DNA of 36,826 nt from NCBI GenBank assembly GCA_011526095.1, contig WYBA01000124.1, positions 1 to 36,826 on the forward strand. The letters are read 5' to 3'. The notes under the pieces are model-generated. The model saw nothing but the letters and a program-made list of their open reading frames with translations. It made no database searches and was not told where the DNA came from. The position numbers were made by a program, and so were the translations under genes. The stretch comes from Myxococcales bacterium. Its GTDB lineage: Bacteria > Myxococcota_A > Polyangia > Haliangiales > Haliangiaceae. This document shows, one piece after another, positions 1 through 5,221 of the stretch (positions are counted from its first letter, which is position 1; the number at the start of each line of letters is the position of its first letter).

Positions 1-1
1 C

Positions 2-145
2 GACGGCGCGGCGACCGAGCAGGTCGCGGCGGTCCCGTCGTTCGCGCGCGCCTTCGCCGCGGCCACCGGGCTGCGCGTCGTGCACGACGCGGAGGGCCTG
101 GTCCTCGAGACCGCGGCCGGGGCCGCGTCGTTCGCGTTGCGGTGA
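2..145 (+). CDS. C-terminal end of an unidentified protein (5' truncated by window edge)
   Basis: An open frame enters from the left edge and stops at the TGA at 143-145, giving 47 residues with ordinary high-GC3 codon use. The visible tail is Ala-rich with alternating hydrophobic and charged residues and ends in AASFALR. No motif identifies a function. It converges on the small minus-strand gene that ends at 177. That it is coding is inferred from codon bias and the clean stop; the other frames here look worse. Confidence 0.55.
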   Translation, partial: DGAATEQVAAVPSFARAFAAATGLRVVHDAEGLVLETAAGAASFALR

Positions 146-176
146 CGGCGAGGCGTGCCGCCCCGCCGGGCGGTGG

Positions 177-383
177 TCACGCCACCAGGCGCCACACCCC
201 GAGGACGACGAGACTCGCCAGCACCACCAGGCCGAGGATCACGCCGCGCTCGATCCATCGCTCGCGCCGCGCGATCTCGCGCTGGGCGCGGAACGACGCC
301 TGGCGGATGTCCATGACGTCCGGCGCGGGCTCGTGCGGCGTCGCGGGTGGTCCGACGTCGCGGTCCGTGTCCTCGTCGGTCAT
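177..383 (-). CDS. Small tail-anchored-like membrane protein, unknown function
   Basis: Encodes 68 residues. The first half is charged and rich in Asp, Glu and Arg. The second half holds one hydrophobic segment (about residues 47-66) ending in WRLVA, so the likely topology is an N-terminal cytosolic domain with a single C-terminal membrane anchor. A basic amphipathic stretch (REIARRERWIER) lies just before the membrane segment. The ATG at 383 overlaps, as ATGA, the stop of a 16-codon mini-ORF that starts at 430, which may matter for its translation. I do not recognise a family, and the function is unknown. Confidence 0.6.
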   Translation of the reverse strand: MTDEDTDRDVGPPATPHEPAPDVMDIRQASFRAQREIARRERWIERGVILGLVVLASLVVLGVWRLVA

Positions 384-430
384 CGGCGGCCCGCCAGGCT
401 CGTGATCGCGATCCGGCGCAGCTCCACCAT
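380..430 (-). CDS. Possible 16-residue leader ORF overlapping the start of the next gene
   Basis: A minus-strand ATG at 430 opens a 16-codon frame (MVELRRIAITSLAGRR) whose TGA overlaps the ATG of the 68-residue gene in an ATGA junction. A TAGCAT hexamer lies 10 nt upstream of this ATG, the position expected for a leaderless start. It could be a translated leader peptide that couples translation of the membrane protein, or simply chance. No conservation evidence is available here. Confidence 0.3.
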   Translation of the reverse strand: MVELRRIAITSLAGRR

Positions 431-440
431 CGCGGTCCTG

Positions 441-446
441 ATGCTA
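441..446 (-). promoter_or_regulatory. Candidate -10 element (TAGCAT) for the 177-430 unit
   Basis: TAGCAT on the minus strand lies 10 nt before the ATG at 430. It belongs to the recurring TA-rich hexamer class seen before many starts in this window. It is also one arm of a short ATGCT/AGCAT inverted repeat (441-453). Confidence 0.35.
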
Positions 447-542
447 CCAGCATGCCCGGTGGCGAGCCGCCCACTCGACGAGGCGGCGTCGGTCCGACAG
501 GCGTGGACGGACTCTGCCGGATCGGCAGCGACGCCCCGCTGC

Positions 543-548
543 TAGCAT
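543..548 (+). promoter_or_regulatory. Candidate -10 element (TAGCAT), leaderless-type position
   Basis: TAGCAT ends 6 nt before the GTG at 555. Transcription would start at or next to the start codon, and no Shine-Dalgarno sequence is present. Confidence 0.5.
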
Positions 549-554
549 CGCGGG

Positions 555-995
555 GTGCTTGGGCTTCCGAACTTCGTCGTGATCCCGCTGTTCCTCGTCG
601 TCAGTTTCGCTCTCTGGGCCGGCCTCTCCGCCATCGTGCTGCGCAGGTCCGCCTGGGGCGAGCTGGCCCGGCGGTTCCCGCGTGCGCCCGAGACGCGCGT
701 CCGGACGTGGCGGTTCCGCTCCGGGCGCGTCGGCAAGGTGGGCATCAGTGGTGCCCTCACGATCGGCGCCTCACCCGGGTACCTGCACCTCGGCTTGTTG
801 CTGTTCCCCGGCGCCACGCCCATCTCCATTCCGTGGAGTGCGCTCGAGGTCGTCGCGACCGGTCGCTCCGCGGTGCTCGTCGCGGTCGACGGCACCGAGC
901 AGCACCTCGAGCTGACGTCGCGGCTGTGGCGCGCGGCGCAGCAGGCCGCTGGCGTCACGGTGCGCGCGCGCGAGGCGCAGCGCTCGACGTCGTAG
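555..995 (+). CDS. Membrane-anchored protein of unknown function
   Basis: Encodes 146 residues from a GTG start, supported by the TAGCAT hexamer 6 nt upstream. An N-terminal hydrophobic segment (about residues 5-29) would anchor it in the inner membrane. The remainder looks like a compact beta-rich cytosolic domain with alternating short hydrophobic strands (for example YLHLGLLLF, ISIPWSALEVV, AVLVAVDG). The pattern resembles small membrane-tethered PH-like or SHOCT-free domains, but I cannot name a family. The C-terminus is a basic, Ser-rich tail. It stands alone, with no co-directional partner nearby. Confidence 0.6.
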   Translation: MLGLPNFVVIPLFLVVSFALWAGLSAIVLRRSAWGELARRFPRAPETRVRTWRFRSGRVGKVGISGALTIGASPGYLHLGLLLFPGATPISIPWSALEVVATGRSAVLVAVDGTEQHLELTSRLWRAAQQAAGVTVRAREAQRSTS

Positions 996-1037
996 CGCGC
1001 CTGCGCGCCGATCCGTCGACGGAGGCCTGCACCGCGG

Positions 1038-1204
1038 TCATCGCCGCGCACCCTGCGCGGACGGCCTCAGCCCGAGCGCGCGGATGCGCGACGCGAGCGT
1101 CGACGGGTTCATGCCGAGGAGCTCGGCCGCGCCCCCGGCGCCCGAGACCTTCCCGCCGGCGCGCAGCTCGAGCTCATCGGCGGCGCGCTGGCGACGCTGC
1201 GCTG
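1038..1204 (-). pseudogene. Remnant of a sigma-54-activator Fis-type HTH C-terminus
   Basis: Read on the minus strand, the sequence gives a stretch ending at TGA 1040-1038 that contains GGKVSGAGGAAELLGMNPST followed by LASRIRALGL. This is the usual C-terminal Fis-like helix-turn-helix of FhlA/NorR-type sigma-54-dependent activators. The upstream sequence (position 1205 onwards) does not continue into an AAA+ domain; it degenerates into the promoter region of the next gene. Only about 55 codons are recognisable, so this is best read as a decayed gene fragment. A short free-standing HTH protein is possible, but I see no good start codon for one. The remaining part of 996-1354 holds no other gene. 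Confidence 0.6.
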
Positions 1205-1241
1205 AGAGGCCTCCCCGGCCGGCGACGTCTGGCCCCCGTTG

Positions 1242-1267
1242 GTCATGAGATGCGCGGAGTGCATGAC
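1242..1267. promoter_or_regulatory. Inverted repeat GTCATG-N14-CATGAC upstream of the hydrolase gene
   Basis: A 6-bp inverted repeat, with GTCATG at 1242-1247 and CATGAC at 1262-1267, has centres two helical turns apart and lies about 90 bp before the ATG at 1355. The geometry suits a dimeric regulator, but the arms are short and no cognate regulator is identified. Confidence 0.3.
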
Positions 1268-1354
1268 GTCTATGTGAACCATCGATTTGAGGAATGAATG
1301 GCGTGACTCCAGGATGGGCCCGTTCGCTGGCACCCCCTCACCTGGAGACCCGTC

Positions 1355-2281
1355 ATGCACCGCTTCCTCTCGCTCACCCTCGTCGCCGCTGCGTGCGGCG
1401 GCCCCGCCGCCGTCACCGCGCCGCCGGCGGTCGTTCGGCCCACCGTCGACGTCCACGCCGCCGCCGAGTCTGACGTCAACGCGTACGTCGTGTCCGATGG
1501 CCGTGGCACCGTCATCATCGACGCGACCCGCAGCTCCAGCGACGCCCGCGCGGTCGCCGCGCTCGCGCGGACGCGCGGCGACGGCCCGGTGACGCTGCTG
1601 ATCACGCACGGTCACCCCGATCACTTCCTCGGGATCGGCGCGCTCGCGGCGGAGCTGCCCGGCCTGCGCGTGGTCGTCGCGCGCCAGGAGATCGAGGACG
1701 ACATCGTCGGCATGGCGTCGTGGATGGCCGGCGAGGGCTGGCTCGAGCACGAGCCCGCGATGAAGCCGAGGACGGAGGCCAACCCGGACGGCTTCGACTA
1801 CGCCGGCACGATCGAGGTGCTGCCCGAACCGCGCCTGGTGCTGCCCGGCGGCGCGGTGCTCGAGCTGACGGCCGACTACGCGCCGACCGAGGCCGCCCAC
1901 ATGACGACGATCTACAGCCGCGACCTCGGCGCGCTGTTCACGAGCGACCTCGCGTACCACGACGTCCACGCGTGGCTCGGGGTCGGCGTCACCGTCGAGG
2001 CCGCGACGACGTGGCAGCGCACGCTGACGCGGCTCGAGGCCGACTGGCGCTCCGCGCGGCCGACCATCTACCCGGGGCACGGGGCGCCGACCGATCTCGC
2101 GGTCCTGGCCGCGACCCGGCGGTACATCGGCGACCTGCTCGAGGTCGCGCGGGCCAGCGCGACCGACGAGGCGGCCAGGGACGCGATGATCGCCCGGTAC
2201 CCCGACCACGCGAACCGCGACTTCCTGCTCGCGATGAGCATCGCCAACCAGCGCGCGCTCGCCGCGGCGTCGGCCGAGTAG
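1355..2281 (+). CDS. Secreted or lipid-anchored metallo-beta-lactamase-fold hydrolase
   Basis: Encodes 308 residues. A GGAG Shine-Dalgarno at 1344-1347 sets the ATG at 1355. The N-terminus is a short export signal ending around AAAC, a weak lipobox with Cys14, so export, possibly as a lipoprotein, is likely. The MBL zinc signature THGHPDH is present (His85, His87, Asp89, His90). It is followed by the expected later ligands: His182 in EAAHMTT, Asp198 in TSDLAY and His242 in YPGHG. The fold family includes beta-lactamases, lactonases and other hydrolases. The spacing and the YPGHG motif resemble the broad MBL-fold group related to quorum-quenching lactonases and SoxH-like proteins rather than a proven beta-lactamase. 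The substrate is unknown. Confidence 0.85.
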   Translation: MHRFLSLTLVAAACGGPAAVTAPPAVVRPTVDVHAAAESDVNAYVVSDGRGTVIIDATRSSSDARAVAALARTRGDGPVTLLITHGHPDHFLGIGALAAELPGLRVVVARQEIEDDIVGMASWMAGEGWLEHEPAMKPRTEANPDGFDYAGTIEVLPEPRLVLPGGAVLELTADYAPTEAAHMTTIYSRDLGALFTSDLAYHDVHAWLGVGVTVEAATTWQRTLTRLEADWRSARPTIYPGHGAPTDLAVLAATRRYIGDLLEVARASATDEAARDAMIARYPDHANRDFLLAMSIANQRALAAASAE

Positions 2282-2364
2282 CGCCCGACCGGCGCAGCGG
2301 CGCGACGTCGACCGGCGGCGGCGGCGCTTCCCCTGGTTCGCGCGAGGCGCGATGCTCGGGGCCG

Positions 2365-2745
2365 ATGGGCGTGACGCTGCATGACCTGGCCTCGGACGAG
2401 GCGGTGTTCGACGTGAACTTCTGGCACTGGCGCGCGCTGGTGGAGGCGGTGCGGCGGCTCGACGTGCTCCCGGCAGAGACGGTCGATCTGCTGCACGAGC
2501 CGTTCGTCGGCGAGTTGACCGAGCCGGAGGCGCGGCTGGTGGCGGAGGCGATCCAGACGCGCCTGTTGCCGACGTTGCCGAGCGACGAGCGCGTGATGCT
2601 GGACGGCACGCGCACCACGACGCCCGACGACGGCACGTTCTACCGCGAGCCCGCCCGGCAGCACCTCAACTACAGCACCGACCGGGCCACGCTCGAGGAG
2701 TTCGCGACGTGCTGCGCGCGCTGCGCCGGGTTCCGCGTGGGCTGA
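2365..2745 (+). CDS. Conserved small cytosolic protein, function unknown
   Basis: Encodes 126 residues starting MGVTLHDLASDEAVFDVNF. The start is supported by a GATGCT hexamer 8 nt upstream, resembling the leaderless-type -10 elements of its neighbours. The protein has no signal peptide and is rich in Trp, His and Glu. It keeps characteristic phrases (NFWHWRALVEAVRRL, HEPFVGELT, LDGTRTTTPDDGTFYR) that I associate with a widespread but uncharacterised myxobacterial-type family. Two Cys pairs close to the C-terminus (CCARC) are notable and might bind a metal. It follows the hydrolase gene after about 85 bp and converges on the MFS-rhodanese gene. Confidence 0.65.
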   Translation: MGVTLHDLASDEAVFDVNFWHWRALVEAVRRLDVLPAETVDLLHEPFVGELTEPEARLVAEAIQTRLLPTLPSDERVMLDGTRTTTPDDGTFYREPARQHLNYSTDRATLEEFATCCARCAGFRVG

Positions 2746-2770
2746 GCGCGCGGCGCGAGCGCTCGTGCGG

Positions 2771-4348
2771 TCAGCGCGCCTGACGCGCGGCGAGCTGCTG
2801 CCAGGCTTGCGTCCCGCCGCACAGCGAGCGCGCCCAGCGGAACCCGAGCGCGCGGAGCTCCGCGGCGGCGCGCGCGGAGCGTCCGCCGCCCTTGCCACAG
2901 ACGGTGACGACCGGCGCGTCGCGCGGGATCGCCGCCGCGCCGGCCGCGAGCGTGTCGAGCGGGAGGTTGATCGCGCCGTCGACGTGGCCGGCGGCGAACT
3001 CCTCGGACGAGCGGACGTCGAGGACGATCGCGCCGGGGAGCGCCGGCAGGTCCGCGGGCTCGACGCACGTCGCCGGCGCCGTCGCGATCTCAGCCGCCGG
3101 CTCCGGCGAGGCGACGGCGCGCGCCCGCAGCGTCTCGGTCATGCGGACCGCGACGACCACGCCGGACGCGAGGGTCAGGCCCGCGACCAGCCACATCGCC
3201 GCGGCCAGCCCGAACGCGTCGGCGGTGACGCCGGCGAGGACCGCGCCGAAGGCGTAGCCGAGGTCGCGCCACAGCCGGTAGACGCCGACCGACGAGGCGC
3301 GCCACGTCGGGTGCGCGACGTCGCCGATCGCCGCGAGCAGCGTCGGGTAGACCATCGCGGTCCCGAGGCCGAGCAGGACCGCCCCGGTGGCGAAGCCGGC
3401 GTAGCCGCTCGACAGGACGATCACCGCGATGCCGATCGCCTGGACCCACATGCCGCCGGCGATGAGCCACTTGCGGCCGACCCGATCGGACCACGCGCCG
3501 GTGAACAGCTGGCCGACGCCCTGCGTCGCGGGGTAGATCGCGGCGAGCGTGCCGATCTGCCCGAGCGACATGTCCGCCGCCGCGAAGAACAGCGGGAACA
3601 GGCCCCACGCCATGCCGTCGTTGAGGTTGTTGACCAGGCCGGCCTGGCTGACGCTCGACAGATCACGATCGAGCAGGGTCGTCCGCCAGAACACCTCGCG
3701 CTGCGACAGGACGCCCTCGGCGGGCAGCTCGCCGTGCAGCCTCGCCTCCGCGGCGACGTGGTGCCGGGTCTCGCGCACGACGATCGCGGACAGCGCGAGG
3801 CCGACGATCACGAACCCGACGCCGAGGTAGAACGGCGCTGGACGCAGGCCGTAGCGCGCCGCGATGAACCCGGTCGCGAGCGCGCTGCCGGCGACCGCGA
3901 AGTAGCCGGCGAACTCGTTGAGCCCCATCGCCAGGCCGCGCCGCTGCGGCCCCGACAGGTCGATCTTCATGATCACGGTGGTCGACCAGGTGAGCCCCTG
4001 GCTGACGCCGAGCAGCGCGTTCGCGACGAGCACCCAGGTCCAGCTCGGCGCCCACATCAACAGGAACGGCACCGGCGTCGCGACGAGCCAGCCGCCGACC
4101 AGGACGTGCTTGCGGCCGAATCGATCGGACAGCCGTCCGGCGAGGTAGTTGGTCAGCGCCTTGGTGACGCCGAACACGACGATGAACGACAGCATCGCGG
4201 TCGTCGCCGCGAGGTGGAACACCTCCTCCGCCATCGGCGACAGGATCGACCGCTCCATCCCGACCATCGCGCCGACGAACGCGTTGACGACGACGAGCAG
4301 CGTGAACTGCGCGAGGTTCGCGCGGATGCCGAGCCGGACCTCGGTCAT
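2771..4348 (-). CDS. MFS transporter with C-terminal rhodanese domain
   Basis: Encodes 525 residues. Residues 1 to about 405 form a 12-TM major facilitator with signature loops (GRLSDRFGRKHVL between TM2 and TM3, SDRVGRKWLI in the second half). Residues from about 420 to the end form a rhodanese domain with LDVRSSEEFAAGHVDGA and the active-site loop CGKGGGRS (Cys484). The loop reads C-x5-R (Cys484 to Arg490), one residue longer than the classic rhodanese loop and like that of Cdc25/Acr2-type enzymes. The ATG at 4348 overlaps the upstream regulator's stop as ATGA, so the two are translationally coupled. Inference: export or import of a sulfur or oxyanion compound coupled to sulfur transfer or reduction at the membrane. 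The substrate is unknown. Confidence 0.88.
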   Translation of the reverse strand: MTEVRLGIRANLAQFTLLVVVNAFVGAMVGMERSILSPMAEEVFHLAATTAMLSFIVVFGVTKALTNYLAGRLSDRFGRKHVLVGGWLVATPVPFLLMWAPSWTWVLVANALLGVSQGLTWSTTVIMKIDLSGPQRRGLAMGLNEFAGYFAVAGSALATGFIAARYGLRPAPFYLGVGFVIVGLALSAIVVRETRHHVAAEARLHGELPAEGVLSQREVFWRTTLLDRDLSSVSQAGLVNNLNDGMAWGLFPLFFAAADMSLGQIGTLAAIYPATQGVGQLFTGAWSDRVGRKWLIAGGMWVQAIGIAVIVLSSGYAGFATGAVLLGLGTAMVYPTLLAAIGDVAHPTWRASSVGVYRLWRDLGYAFGAVLAGVTADAFGLAAAMWLVAGLTLASGVVVAVRMTETLRARAVASPEPAAEIATAPATCVEPADLPALPGAIVLDVRSSEEFAAGHVDGAINLPLDTLAAGAAAIPRDAPVVTVCGKGGGRSARAAAELRALGFRWARSLCGGTQAWQQLAARQAR

Positions 4349-5022
4349 CGCGCCCTCGCGGTCGCGACGCGCCAGCCGCGGGCGCGCCAGTCGGCCACGC
4401 CCTGCTCCAGGCGGTGGGCGCGGTACCCCTGCGCGCGGAGCAGCTCGACCGCCTCGACCGCCATCACGCAGTACGGCCCGCGGCAGTACGCGACGACGTC
4501 GCGTCGCCTCGGCAGCTCGTCGAGGCGCGCCTTCAGCTCGCCCACCGGGATCGACAGCGCGCCGGGGAGGTGGCCGGCGCGGTACTCCTCGACGGGGCGG
4601 ACGTCGAGCACGGTGACGTCGCCGGCCTTGACGCGCCGGAGCAGCTCGTCGCCGGCCACGCCCTCGAGCTCGCCGCGCGCCTCGAAGAACGCGCGCGTGA
4701 CCTGCGTGACCTCGGCGAGCCGGGCCTCGGCCAGCCCGCGCAGCGCGACGAAGAACCGGGCCACCTCGTCGTCGGCGAGGCGGTACTCGACATAGAGGCC
4801 CTTCTTCTCCGCCTCGACCAGCCGCGCCGCGCGCAGGACCTGGAGGTGCCGCGAGGCGTTGGCGACCGACAGGGCGGCCTGGTCCGCGAGCGCCTCGACC
4901 GTCCGCGGGCCCTGGCACAGCAGGTCGAGCAGCTCGAGCCGCTTCGGCGCGGAGGTCGCCTTGCCGAGCCGGGCGAGCTGCTCGTACATCGCGTCCTTGA
5001 ACCGGCGCTGCGGGGTCGGCAT
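4345..5022 (-). CDS. ArsR/SmtB-type repressor fused to a rhodanese domain
   Basis: Encodes 225 residues. Residues 1 to about 105 are a winged helix of the ArsR type (KRLELLDLL, ALSVANASRHLQVLRAARLV). Residues about 120-220 are a rhodanese domain with LDVRPVEEYRAGHLPGA and the active loop CRGPYC (Cys180 and Cys185). A two-Cys loop could sense sulfane sulfur, redox state or a soft metal. Fusions of ArsR with rhodanese are a known protein type, usually beside transporters. A perfect 22-bp palindrome begins 10 nt upstream of the ATG, and the downstream gene is a rhodanese-bearing MFS, so an autoregulated two-gene operon is likely. The inducer is unknown. Confidence 0.9.
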   Translation of the reverse strand: MPTPQRRFKDAMYEQLARLGKATSAPKRLELLDLLCQGPRTVEALADQAALSVANASRHLQVLRAARLVEAEKKGLYVEYRLADDEVARFFVALRGLAEARLAEVTQVTRAFFEARGELEGVAGDELLRRVKAGDVTVLDVRPVEEYRAGHLPGALSIPVGELKARLDELPRRRDVVAYCRGPYCVMAVEAVELLRAQGYRAHRLEQGVADWRARGWRVATARAR

Positions 5023-5031
5023 GCGTTCGAA

Positions 5032-5053
5032 TATTCAAGTGATCACTTGAATA
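5032..5053. promoter_or_regulatory. Perfect 22-bp palindrome, likely ArsR operator
   Basis: The 20-bp core ATTCAAGTGATCACTTGAAT (5033-5052) is a perfect palindrome and extends by one matching base pair on each side. It is AT-rich in an otherwise GC-rich region and lies 10 bp upstream of the ArsR-rhodanese ATG. ATTCAA/TTGAAT half-sites are typical of ArsR/SmtB operators. It probably overlaps the operon promoter. Confidence 0.8.
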
Positions 5054-5092
5054 GTCAACGGCCGGCAGCCCGCCGCCAGCCGCGCCCCCCAC

Positions 5093-5141
5093 CTGATCAG
5101 CCTTGATCAGTCGCTGATCAGAACTGCTCAGATCTGATCAG
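5093..5141. repeat. Helically phased array of five TGATCAG boxes
   Basis: TGATCAG occurs at 5094, 5104, 5115 and 5135, and the variant TGCTCAG at 5125. The spacing is therefore 10, 11, 10 and 10 bp, one helical turn each. Two copies (5093-5100 and 5114-5121) and the last one extend to the palindrome CTGATCAG. The array sits between the ArsR operator and the secreted-protein gene at 5222, and the TGATCA core also occurs at the centre of the ArsR operator. Cooperative binding of a regulator along one face of the DNA is inferred; the regulator is unknown. Confidence 0.6.
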
Positions 5142-5221
5142 GCCGCCGGGCCCCGTGAACTTTATGTAGTGGAAGTTGCAAGGATCACGTCCATGGCACG
5201 GCGGCTGCTCTGTAAGCCCGC

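Noticed and set aside
441..453. ATGCT/AGCAT hairpin as a terminator
   Set aside because: Stem of five bases with no U-run. One arm is better explained as the TAGCAT box.
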